Below are positions 44,749 to 57,200 of a DNA stretch of 64,000 bases, in pieces. The notes below the pieces were generated by a model. The model was not told where the DNA came from and ran no database searches. It worked only from the letters and a program-made list of their open reading frames with translations. Each line of letters opens with the position of its first letter. Within the stretch, counting starts at the first letter, position 1. The translations under genes were made by a program, and so were the position numbers. The stretch lies in assembly GCA_947359465.1 (NCBI GenBank), contig OX375873.1:43992437-44056436 (forward strand). Reading direction: 5' to 3'. The stretch is from Metellina segmentata. Taxonomy: Eukaryota; Arthropoda; Arachnida; Araneae; Tetragnathidae.

Positions 44749-45455
44749 TATTAAGACAACACTATGAGAAAAAAAAGTTTCACACAACGAAAAAGTATAC
44801 TTATGAAATTATAAGAGGAGAAAAACCACCACCTTTTTAAAGTTTGATAGAAAACAAACTAAGGGACTCACGATTTAGTTTACTTGCAGTTGTACTTGTA
44901 GATTTGAAAGGATGCCACTCTTAAGTACGGAATTTAGTACTCTGTGAGAAAGAGTTGCTTTCGTACGAAAATAGGTAATTATTAATTTTTAATTATGTCG
45001 TACTAGAGCAACACAACAAGCTATTGACAACGCTTCGGGATCGATCCCCGAAGAGAAAGATTCGAGGATAACACCACGAAATTTTGAACCACGATCAGAT
45101 GACGAGGCAACACCTGAGCTGGCACCCCACTCTCCAAACTTCGTAATAAAACAGGTTGAATAATGAACTTTGAGCAATGTTTTTCATAAATTATAATTCA
45201 CCAAACAAATTTTAGTAATATTCTTAACGGAATTTTTGTAAACAGGTGAATAACAAAAGAATCCGAATAGTTTTTTTTAAGAATTCAGTTTATACCGGGA
45301 TTAAACTTTTAACTGTAGAATTCGCCGTAAACTTTATGTATGGTGGATGCATGCGTACTGCGGATCGAGGGTGAACAGTTTTTAAAGTTGGTAATAAAAT
45401 GTGCTGTTAAAATGATTTATATTCATGTTTGTTAAGATTTGAGGGCACTATAAAG
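44749..45455. promoter_or_regulatory. Likely shared (bidirectional) promoter region
   Basis: The 707 bp between the RBX1 start codon (minus) and the ATG of the second gene (plus) must hold both 5' leaders and promoters. No canonical TATA element is convincing. A minus-oriented SINE (44985-45175) lies inside, so the ancestral gap was closer to 500 bp. The function is inferred from gene order only. Confidence 0.5.
44985..45175 (-). repeat. SINE 3' half in the intergenic region
   Basis: Reverse core GTGGTTCAAAATTTCGTGG, the GCTTGTTGTGTTGCTCTAG tail block and a leader with AAGTTTGGAGAGTGGGG, in the same order as the copy at 18641-18880. Confidence 0.75.
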
Positions 45456-45480
45456 ATGAATAAATTCAAGTCACTAAGTG
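45456..45480 (+). CDS. Candidate first coding exon
   Basis: ATG, then NKFKSLS and one G before a GTAAGA donor. The single base joins the AT of the next exon to give Asp, keeping the frame. Supported only by phase, donor and start; other starts upstream of 55788 are possible. Confidence 0.5.
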
Positions 45481-48177
45481 GTAAGAATTGACAATGGGTA
45501 TATCTTATTTGCAGATACTAAGTAAAAGAAAGTATTTGAATAAGATGATGTTACAAGTCTTAAAATAAATACACCGAATTCGTTTAAAATATCATTCACA
45601 TTTCAAAAAACTTATTGTGCTTCACTTATCAATTATCATTTGTGAAGATGTAAATTTTAAAATTTGTAGGTCAACATATGTACAGAATCCACAATAATTA
45701 TAAACACTACTTGTTTCCAATCACTGGAGTGTTTAAAATATCCTTTCTGCTTATAAAATTTTGCAATTTTAACAAAATAAGGCTACATTTTCTTGTGGAT
45801 GGTTTGCGGATTTTTGCTTACTTCGCCTTTTTATTAAATCCAATGGATCATTTTTTTTTACTATGTAAAATGGTCGAAGCCTTTAACCGTTATTCCCAAC
45901 TCCATTGCAAATAATTGTATTGATAATATTAAGATTATTAAAGAAAAAAAAGACATAGTTTGTGAGGGTAAATTTCTATGTGATGAGCAGTGATCATGAG
46001 TTGACAGTCAAACTATTGAGAATTTTCATCTGCTGAGTAAGATGTAACTTGACTTGGAAAGATTCAAGACTAAAAGAGCACATCTGAGACTAATTTTCTC
46101 GTGAAGCTAAAGCATAATGAAAACAAAGACTCGAAAATAAGTGATAATTCTTTCCTTGGAATATTTCGATTTAAAATATGTTTTAAAATAAGTGATTTGT
46201 ATTAAAAAATCATTTATTTAAATCAAGATTTTAAAATTCCTATTTCTTTCTGTTATGTTTGATAACATGGAAAAGTAAATAACTGAACTGGATGCATGTT
46301 ATATTATTCAAATAAGTTAAGAATGCTCATACTGAGTTCACTCCAAAATTATATTGAAAATCATCCACCCTTAGAAGACTTTCAACAACAGTGTTTTGCT
46401 GATTGAGATCATAATTTCCAAATGAGGTGTTTCCATCTTGAACCATTGACAAATAGGTGTCACTTAAAAGCAATTGCTCACATCAGTGTTGGGTTTTGTT
46501 TTACATTCCTTGCGATTATAAATTGCACAAGTGTAATGGCATCCCTCAGACCATGTCATTTCTGTGGAATTTTGAACTTGCGATAAAAAAAATGTATTTA
46601 TTCCAATAGCGTTCTGTTTCAATCCATTCTTTTCTCAACAAACTCTCTCAATTGCCAGATGAGTGGAAAATGCTTACATACCAAATTTAAATTCCATAAA
46701 TATTTAATTATTATTCTGGCAGTGTAAAGAATTCTGAGGGATCAATGCATAAAATTTCCAAATAAATTAAAATAAAATTTAACCAGTTTTTTATCGAAAA
46801 TGAAATGAAACTTAAAATTGCAAATTTTAAAGATTTATGTGCAAAATTGGAATATTTATTGTGATACTGTCATTTTTATGAACAAAGTCTTCAATACTAA
46901 ATAACTATAACATTTAAAAAAATTCAAGTTACCACAATTTTATTAATTTGAGTGAATATATTTTGAGCATCTTCACTCATCACAGGGTGAATGGTTCAAA
47001 AATTGGTCGTTTTTCAATTTGTAGTAGCACTGAATGTTAAAAAAATCCCCAACACCGTTGAGCAGGCTTGTGATTGATACCTATTGGTCAATGGCCAATA
47101 TGGAAATACTTGTCTGCAGGGTGAAAAGATTAAAATCATGATTCTAATCAAATGATTAATAAAAAAAAATCGTTTAATAAATTACAAATAGTCTTACATT
47201 TTATAACTAGTAAATTCAACCTATGAAAAATCACAGAACTCGTCAAATGCTTTAAACTTTCTGCACTCGTGGTGATTTCAGCACTTATGGCTGCACCTAT
47301 TACTGATCAGCTTTTGAAAATTTTTTTGGTACTGGACACTTGCAAATAATCTGAGGTGTCTATGGACCAAGTAATCTTGAGTATTGAGTCAGGGATTCAG
47401 CCAAACAGCCTTAAGTAAAAAACAAGTTGACATCTATTTGAAAGTTTTGACAGTATAATGCATAATTTTATACATGCATTAATTTTTTTTATACTTGCAT
47501 AATTTTATAATATGTTACAAACAATATAGTATTATTCAAGCATGAGAAAATATTGTACATAAATGTTATACTTAAAAAAAACTAGCTATTTATATATATA
47601 TATATGAGAGAGAGAAACGATACCTAAAAATAACCCCCTAATACAATTCTCACCAGAGACCATCTTGAACCACCAGAGTTACTTAATCACCCCACTTCCC
47701 TCTGTCTTTCGTCTTTTTGTCCAATAGGTCATATATCTTGCAGTCATATACCTTTGACCTCCGGACCTCCCAGTATGACTGGACCTCCCAAGACTACTTT
47801 TCCTCTCAAATCACCTGTAAGATAAAATTACCTCTTCGCTTAACTCCCGACCTCTACCAATGAAATTTCTTGCTAGATTCCCTGTCCAGTAGTCTTTCTT
47901 TTAATTCTCATCCCTCTGGTGAATTCATTGTGTACTATACACTTTTTCCATGAGCCCCTTAGAATAGGAAGCCACAGATCCGTACAGGGCTCCGACTCCT
48001 CAACAGCCTTCACACCAGTTATGATGTTAAATTTTCGTTATTGAATAAAGATTTTGTTAGAGAATTTATGTCTCTTTTTGTGGACCCAGAATTACACTTC
48101 CCTCCAATGGATCATCATCATCTGGTTGCCTAGACCACTCTGTGTCACGACTGCATGCTTATAATATCTGTTATTAT

Positions 48178-48219
<42 letters not shown>

Positions 48220-51200
48220 CCATGACCAGTAGGCCTACTTCTAAATGTTAAGACAGCCAAAGAAAAACCCTACTAGTAGGCCTAAACTAATTGTTACCCC
48301 TTTAATTGGCTATGGCCAATGGCTTAGCTATAGTGATATTTTCAACTACTTTTTTTTTTAAATTGAGACATAAATACAAAATAACGCTATTAATGTGATT
48401 AATAATTTATGAAATAAAAAATACAACTGAGCTTTCTATTTAAATAGATGAAAGTTTAAACACTATGAACATCTTTCATTTTGTAAAATGCACCCTGAAA
48501 CAATCACCTGTCACTTTAAGAGTGGTGACCCATAACAAATATTTATCTAATAAAACTATAATTTAGGTCTGTCACTTACATTTACTGATAAATTTGTTAA
48601 CAGGCTGATGTAACATACTCAAGAAAAACTATTAACCCTGTCAATATGTGCCAAAAAAAAAATGGGTTTCTTTGCAAAAGGTTGAGTGTTTCTAATTTTT
48701 GGATATGTTGTATTGACCAAGGCCACTAGTAGAAAACCAAGTGTGCGAAAACGAAAGCCCTGTGCTAGCAGACTTATATTGAAAAAAGTCGAAATGTTCG
48801 GACTTTTTTCAGTTTTTGCTAAATATCTCTGTTTTTATGCATCGGACAGCAAAGTACACTGGTGTGCAAAAATTAAGGACAAGACAGTTTTTTAATGTAA
48901 TGTCATGCAAATGTGTACTGAATTAATTCAAATAATATAAGATCTCCAAGATGTAAGAACATGGGAAAAGTAAAAAAACTTTCAAAAGAAAAAGAATTCA
49001 AAGGATTATAAAGGAATTTTACTGAAAAATTAGCATGGAGCATAATGCGACAGAAGCCCGAAACATCCATGTTACAGGTGTCCAGCAAAAAACATCCAGC
49101 CTTTAGTAGGGGATATGATCACCCCCGACTGCTGTGCAGGATTTACATCGTCTGCCCATGCTGAGTATGAGGTTGTCAATGAGCTGTTATGGCATTGCTG
49201 CCCATTCCAATTGCAGCTCCGGAATCATTTCTGGCAGTTGGTGACGTGCTGCAAACCTTGGCACCTTGCCGACAAATCCATGCATTCAATATTCTCACTC
49301 TCCAACAGCAACTGTACGATGAGGTGTAGCGTTGTTGTCCATGAAGAGGAATTGAGAACCCATACATAGCACCTCTAAAAAAAACGCACGTAAGGAAGGA
49401 GAACCTCGTTTACAATAGCGTGCCCCGGTAACTGAACCTCCTTGGAAGATGTGAAGGGCAGTACGGGTACCAAGCATGATGCTTCTCCAACAAAAACTCT
49501 GCCACCTCCAAACCGATCATTTTCAATGATGTTGGGTTCGGGCACTGCAGGTGGTCCCCGCTATGATAGATTTTTTTTCCAATGATGTTTGAGGGGTTAT
49601 TGCGTGTTCCCCACTCTCTCCAGATGTGTATGTGTAATCTATTGCATGTGTCTTGCGATTTCTCCTGGGGTCGTTCCACAAAAAATCAACCAATGGTCAA
49701 AACATGATGTCTTCAGATCTTTATGATTTTTTTACATGATATAGTATTAGCTTAGTAGATAAAAATCACCAAGTTTTAATTTTTTTGGACCTTTCGTTTT
49801 TGAGTTATACATTTTTGAAAAATTCAAAAACACCAGTTTTTAGGAAAGTTTTGATACATTTAAAAGCACGTAACTCAAAAACCGTTTGTCCTAGAAAGCT
49901 CAAATTTGTACTATTCTCTTTAGATTTACAAGGGCTTTAATTTAACATATAGCTTGGGTGTACCACATTAGTTTATATATATATTTTTAACTAACAAAAT
50001 TTTTTTTTGTAAAAAGACAAAAATCGGAATTTTTATTTTTTTATGAAAGAAATATATTTTATACTAAACCTCAATAGTAAGGTGTGTGCAAAGTTTCATG
50101 ATGGTATTCCGATGGTATCATATTAAAATAATTTTTTATCTGAATCAAGACGTGTGAAAATTCTGTTAATTCGTGGCTTGTTACCCTAGATAAAAATTAA
50201 TCTCTTAACCAACACTATTGTATTTAAATTTCATTTACCCTATTTTATTTAAACAACAAATTCAACTTACTTTACATTCAAGGAACAGATTTTTTTCTTC
50301 TTTTAGCACTTGAAATTAGTAAATGTGAGTTCTCTTCTTTGCCAAAACTTGTGCTGCTTCGGCCATCTCATCTGCTGGAACTCGGTAGGTTCTACCTGTT
50401 GCAGTGGTTGGATGTCATGTGCACAAAATATTGCTCATCGGCAGTGCTAATGTATCCTCTAGGATAAGGCTCTCCTAGGATTTGTGTATGATAGCAATGG
50501 CCGTTTTGGGTGAAGAAAGGACACAAGAATTTCCTTTTCAACATAGTCTTTTGAGTCAACATGCGCCAACCATCACTTTTTATCGTAAGCACAAGGGACA
50601 AAACCCACAATTTCTTCAAATGGAATGTCATCATTACCAGGGATAATTTGTGTCTATGTGCTTCTGAGTCATAAAAAAATGAGTAGATTTTGGTTTTGAC
50701 GCTATTTAGATCTAGAAGAATGAAGGCATGAAATTTATGGGTCCCTGAGACTGCCACAGTTTTTTCAAATCATGGTTTTAGAATCTTTTCTTCATTTATA
50801 TACTCTTCAACGGTTACATAAAAAAATGTGATGGATAACAAACTTTTCACACCCTGCTGAAAAAGTGTTAGAATTTGGTTATCTAATGGATTTTGGAGGC
50901 TGGCTTTGGCAGCAAGCCTTTTTGCTGTACCCCTTACTTCATCACAAACTCCCTTCTCATTTTCAAATTTGGTGTCAACACATACTGTTGTAGTTCATGC
51001 TTTTCAGAAAAGTCATAGTCCAGAAAGTTAATCCTGTCTGAGAAATTATAAGCCAAATCATTAGTTAGATATTTGAAAAAGCTGTACTATTTTCCAGATG
51101 GTTCAGCTGCGCAGTGCATAATACATATGAATTTTCTGAATCTTTGCTATCACAAAGAGGACTTTGATGGACTTGAGGCTGTGGCACTTTTATGCCACAT

Positions 51201-54200
51201 CATATGGGAAGCGAATTTGTGATGGAGTAGGGGATATGGTAAAAAGGCTTGCTTGTAAAGCCAGCCTCCGGAATTTATTACAAAACCAAATTCTAACACC
51301 TTTTCAGCTTTTTCAGTGTGAATATTTGCCATCCATCACATTTTTTTATGTAACCGATGAAGAGTATATAAATAAAGAAAAGATTCTAAAACCATTCTTT
51401 GAAAATGCTGTGGCTGTCAGTCTCAGGGACCCATAAATTTCATGTCTTCATTCCTCTAGATCTAAATAGGGTCAAAACCAAAATCTACTCATTTTCTGAT
51501 GACTCAGAAACACATAGGGCCTGGTGATGATGATATTCCATTTTAAGAAATTGTGGGTTGTGTCGCTTGTGCTTACGATAAAGAGTGATGGTTGGCGCAT
51601 GTTGACTCAAAAGACGATGTTGAAAAGGAAATTCTTGTGTCCTTTCTTCACCCAAAACGGCCATTGCTATCATACACAAATCCTAGGAGAGCAGATACCT
51701 TAGCACCGCCGATGAGCAATATTTTGTGCACATGACATCCAATCACAGCAACAGGTAGAACCTACCGAGTTCCAGCAGATGAGATAGCCGAAGCAGCACA
51801 AGTTTTGGCAAAGAAGAGAACTCACATTTACTAATTTCAAGTGCTAAAAGAAGAAAAAATCTGTTCCTTGAATGTAAAGTAAATTGAATTTGTTGTTTAA
51901 ATAAAATAGGGTAAATGAAATTTAAATACAATAGTGTTGGTTAAGAGATTAATTTTTATCTAGGGTAACAAGTCACAAATTAACAGAATTTTCACACGTC
52001 TTGATTCAGATAAAAAATTATTTTAATATGATACCATCGGAATACCATTATGAAACTTTGTACACACCTTACTATTGAGGTTTAGTATAAAATATATTTC
52101 TTTCATCAAAATAAAAAATTCCGATTTTTGTTTTTTAACAAAAAAAATTTTTTATTTAAAAAAAATATACATAAACTGATGTGGTAGAGACCTAAGCTAT
52201 ATGTTATATTAAAGCCCTTGTAAATCTAAAGAGAATGGTACAAATTTGACCTTTCTAGGACAAACGGTTTTTGAGTTACGTGCTTTTAAATATATTAAAA
52301 TATTCCTAAAAACTGGTGTTTTTGAATTTTTCAAAAATGTATAACTCAAAAACGAAAGGTCCAAAAAAATTAAAACTTGGTATTTTTGGTCATATTGATG
52401 AGTAGAACACAATCACTAAATATGATACATTTTGAAAACCTCAAGGTTTAAATTTTTTTTTTTATTGGTTGATTTGGATGTGGAATGACCCCCTGGTGTC
52501 TGTCGCCTGTTCCTTGCCTGTATGGTAATATACCGGTCGCCGCTGCAGTGGTTGCTCGTGGACGACTATTGCTGAACCCTCGGACAGCTGTTTCTGTAGT
52601 TTGAAATGCTCTCCAAATTCGTGAAACGATGCTGTGAGCAATCCCAAAATCCGCAGCCACACTTTGACCTTCTTCAATCTTCCTTCCCAATGATTCAACC
52701 TCGGGTAAGGTCATCCAGATGTCGTCTACGAGATTGCCTGTTCGACCTTTCACACTGAGGCAGCAGCTCGACCTCGTTTAAACTGATGTACGTGTGCAAT
52801 ATCTTTCACAGAAATTCTGAGATTACACTGCCTGTGTGTTTTATACCCCTCTGACACTCCCCCATTACGTCATGCTGCATATATGCGCATGCCCTACCGT
52901 ACCTGACCCTAGTCAATCTCCTGATTGGTCTTTCAGTCTGCCCTGTCTCCTCGTTTCACTGATATGCTAATTTTTCAGCTTCATCCTTAATTTTTTCATG
53001 CCAGTGTCATAAATACCTATAGTGAAGAAAAAATGTACTACAACTTTTGTACTTACGTTTCTTTTCTACTGTATAGTTATTGAACTACAAAGCAGTAAAA
53101 GTAATACATTTTGCAAAATCTGGAAAAGGTTCCCATAACATCCGGTTGTGCTAAAACTTTTTTAAATAAATTGATTACATTTTCTGTGCAATGTTTCTGT
53201 CATTATTTGGTACAAACAAAAGATGTACTTATTGTTGTAAGACATTAAAAATGTATAAAACTAATATTGTGAAAAAACATAACAGACCTGGAATTTGGTC
53301 AGAAGTTGGTTTTCATTTGTCTTTCATGGGCTCACTTGGCAGTATAATGGATGGGAGTGGATTGAAACAATTGTTCACCACGATTTATGCAGAGAGAACA
53401 GTGTAGAAAAAATGCTTTCTAGGGCATTAAAGGTGAAAATTAATGGTAGCCACATAACGACTAAATGTTTGAAAGGGGAGATTGAAAAATTTTATAGTCG
53501 CCATACATTCTTAAAAACATTAGTTAATATGGTAGAACCTCCAATTTTACACTTTCTTTTCTTCTGAGGACCATAAAAAAAATTAAGAAAATGAAAGAAA
53601 AAAAAAAGCACAGGGGAACATAAACATGGTAAATAATGTTTGGAATTTAAGGGGGTAAAACGCCAATGCATGGAGCTGGAAAACGTGAAGCAATCTAGGG
53701 AAAGAATGCTGGAGATTGGTACTTGCATGTGCACGTGACCTGGGGTATTTCTAGATATTCGCTAGATTCTTCTATCAGGATTGTGATATTTTTTCTTATG
53801 AAAAGAGTGGGAAAATTGTGCATTAGATTTTTGTTTCTATAATTTAAGGATAAAACCTTTTATGTATGCATGTAATTTTTTCCCCTTTATTTATTTATAT
53901 ATATATATATATTTATTATATATATTTGTATGCTTCTCTTTTTAAAAGAAATTGTTTGTACCAACTGTCCTTCTTTTTGCATTGCTCCTGAAGCAACCTC
54001 AAAACTCCTAAAATTTTATGAGAATGATCCTGAAGCTACTCAGAAAAGGTTGGCAACCTGTTTACTACTTTGCTGTCTGAGCAAAAACCGAAAAAAGTCA
54101 GATTTCTACTTTTTTTCAATATAATTCTGTTTACACTAGGCTTTTGTTTTCACAAACTTGTTTTTCTACTAGTGGTCTTGATCCCAACAACATATCCGAA

Positions 54201-57200
54201 AATTAGAAATACTCTACCTTTTCGGTATTCGATTTCCAAAGCAGCGCTCACATTTAAGAGCAGCGCTCAGAGTTAATTCAAAGTTTTCATTTGAACACCA
54301 AATTGTTCAAGTTCTGATTTCAGAAGTACAGTATAACTTTTCTGTAGCACAACAAATTTATATTTGAAAAATATTTTTTTGGAATGTATGTCATGTTTTG
54401 TAAACAATTCCTTCCGCTAGGACACATGTTCTTTTTGATGCAAGCGAAGCGAGTAAGGTTCGCATACAGCGAATCAATGAGGATTGCAAAGAAATCCTCT
54501 GGCGAGCATGCCCCATAGTTACTACTAACTACTTATGGGTATTGATTATAATTGGGTAACATTGGTCAGAATAAATAGGAAATATTACTTTCTCAGAGTT
54601 AATCTCTACTATTATAAAAGGAAGTGTTTGTTTCTTGGCTGCAAAGTCCTGACGAATCTATGGCTCTTACAGTAATGGAATTTGGCACATAGGTAGTCCG
54701 AATTTTTTGCAATTTTAGGGTCGAGGTGAATTTAAAAATTCAATCTAGAACATTTAAAAATGAATTTAATAGTTTTTCTACTTTCCATCTTTGTTTCGTA
54801 ACACTCCGGCAATTGGAAGAAAGAACTAAATTCTATTTTCCCCTATGACGTCATGTCTTTATTGACATCAGCCTTTGAAACCATGCCAAGTTTTTTCACT
54901 TTCCGCTCTCAATGAAATAGGAATGCGTAGTCTCCGCTCAAACGATTCCACAGCAAACATTTTGACTGGCATTGTTTAGTTCTTTTTTGTTAAATTGGGA
55001 TAGTTTCAGATAGATTGAAAATTTCAACAGATTAGAAATCTGCGGAAAATTTTACTCTATATAGGTACCATGATTTACTTTTAATAAATAATTTTTCAAT
55101 TAAATATTTATATATATTCACACAACAGATCGTGACGTAACTCTGATTGGATCGCTTCGCAACGTTTGATTTTGTTTTAATAAATAATTTGTCAGTTAAA
55201 TATTTATATTTTTTGGTGTGCGAAGCAAACCATCACACGGAACAATTTGATCTCCACAAAAAGAAATGTCACAGACAACACCCATTTGGTTTGCGAAGTA
55301 AACCAACACCACGGGCAATGTGACTCCCACGAAAAGAACTCCCACGAACCGGGCAACTCCGTTATATATGGCTGTTATCCAATAGGCTACGAACTCCTAT
55401 TGGTTTGCGAAGCAAACCAATAACACCACAAAAGCAACTCTGGCACAGGCTAGCCACGCAGTGGCAGGTATTTAATAAATTCTTAAATGGAAAAAGCAGA
55501 ACATGTGTGTTCAAAAATTAATTTTTTAAAAAGATATAAGAGTGGTTTTAAAAATTATATCATGCTCTTAGATTGAACTTGCTTAATTAGAACATGAATT
55601 GGTTTTTGATGTATTAAAATTGCTCATTCATCATTACATGGAGTCTTGTTATTTTAGGGAAATTAAATATATAGGAACTGAAAGGTTTGAACTGTCAAAT
55701 AGGTATTTCCACTGAAGTTAAGATTAGAGAGTTCCTTGTATCAAAATGAATAGTCACCAACCTGAATGAAAAATTATTTATTTTCAGATTCTAGTACTAG
55801 TGAGAGTGAAGATGATCATGCTAAACGTAAGAGTCAAACATCTTGTCCTGCTTGGGGAGGAATAAAAAGATGTATGTAGATCATCATTCCCATTTATAAT
55901 CTTAATAATAAATTTTATTATATTTCTTTTTAAGTGTCTTTATTTATCTTTCATGTAAAATTGCATTATTTAATGAAATCACGCGATGTGTATGATTAGG
56001 TAACTTTTATGTGCAGTGGTAATTGACAAGGGAAATATTTTTCTAGGAAAACAGTTAATAAACTAGTTACAAATAAGAAATATCTATATCTGAAGAATTT
56101 TTATTACTATTTTCATGTATGATGTTTATTTGATGGCCCCAAATTGTGCTCACTGAAAAATTTGTATTGAGTATATCAAAATGTGGTTTCTGCTCTCACC
56201 AACTTTTTCTTTCCAAAAGCTCGCAGTACTGATGATACTGAAGAAGAAAATCCTGCTGATGCATTTTACAAAGCTGCATTGCAAAGTACTAAATTTAAAA
56301 GTCCCAATAAGTATGCAGAAAGAAGTAAGTTGTTTTACCAAGCTATGCTTAATTATATTTACTAAACTATTTTTCTCAAATTTTTAATAGTTTTTTTGTT
56401 AATGTTCTGCAATATATTTAAAAATTAAGTTTAATATATCATTTTTATTTCATCTAGAAAGATTTAAGGCAGACTATAATCAATTGAGAACCTATGCTTT
56501 ACTAAACATATCCACTAAGCACTAAGATCTTGAGTAAGAATTTTCTAAACAGTCTCTTTGAGTGCCTATGGAACTATTACACGATCCTCAAAATTAAGGG
56601 TTCGGTCAGTCATGAGGTAGGAATACAATTACATTGAATTTATGAGTTCATATCTGGGAATTCAATCAAGAAATGAATGGCAAATATAAATTTAATGTGT
56701 CAAAGGAAAGTATTTTGGGTTTATGGTACTTGTATGCAATTTACAGAGATTTATTAGTAAACTGATAATGTTTTTTGTGGATTTACCAGATAGCACTAGT
56801 AGGATTCATTGTAGACTTGTGTTATGAACAAAGCAATTGAAAAAAATCAAGTATATTGGGCATGAATGCTCATAGAATTGAAGTTGATAACTAGATCAAT
56901 CCATTTAGAATGCTGTTGAAGTAATTCAGACAGGTCTTAACAGGATTGAATGTCTTAAGTATGTCAGATGGGACAAGTGAAGTCTTAAAATTTTTTTGGC
57001 ATGTAACCTCTTTGCTACCAGCCATATAAAAATTGTTTAAATATAATTTTTTTTTCTGATAAATATTATGAAATGCTTCAAAGTTCTCACGACAATTCTT
57101 CTTTTAGATGCTGGCATTATAGGGAGCTAAAACTTTTAGGTACACATGTGTACCTCGGGTCTCAAAGCTGAAAACCTAATAATTTTAAGATGCTTAAGAA

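Larger units (their letters stand above)
49668..52491. mobile_element. Foldback transposon: 1.3-kb inverted arms
   Basis: Ends GGGTCGTTCCACAAAAAATC and, mirrored, GGGTCATTCCACATCCAAATC. CCTG flanks both sides (49664-49667 and 52492-52495), a 4-bp TSD. The two arms (about 49668-50960 and 51205-52491) are inverted copies of one another almost throughout, around a unique centre of roughly 240 bp. Each arm carries the same transposase 3' part reading outward. A 4-bp TSD is seen in Sola-type elements, but I cannot confirm the superfamily. Confidence 0.88.
48857..53006 (-). mobile_element. Tc1-like element split by a foldback insertion
   Basis: Inverted ends CACTGGTGTGCAAAAATTAA and, mirrored, CACTGGCATGAAAAAATTAA. 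TA precedes the left end. The right flank is TC, so that site has mutated. The minus-strand transposase is interrupted by the element at 49668-52491. Confidence 0.88.

Noticed and set aside
44749..44787. Upstream extension of RBX1 starting at 44787
   Set aside because: The extra residues do not resemble any RBX1. MTSMEVDD at 44748 matches the known N-terminal pattern.
51150..51332. 60-codon minus-strand frame and 60-codon frames elsewhere in the foldback
   Set aside because: They are antisense to the outward-reading transposase in the same arm.
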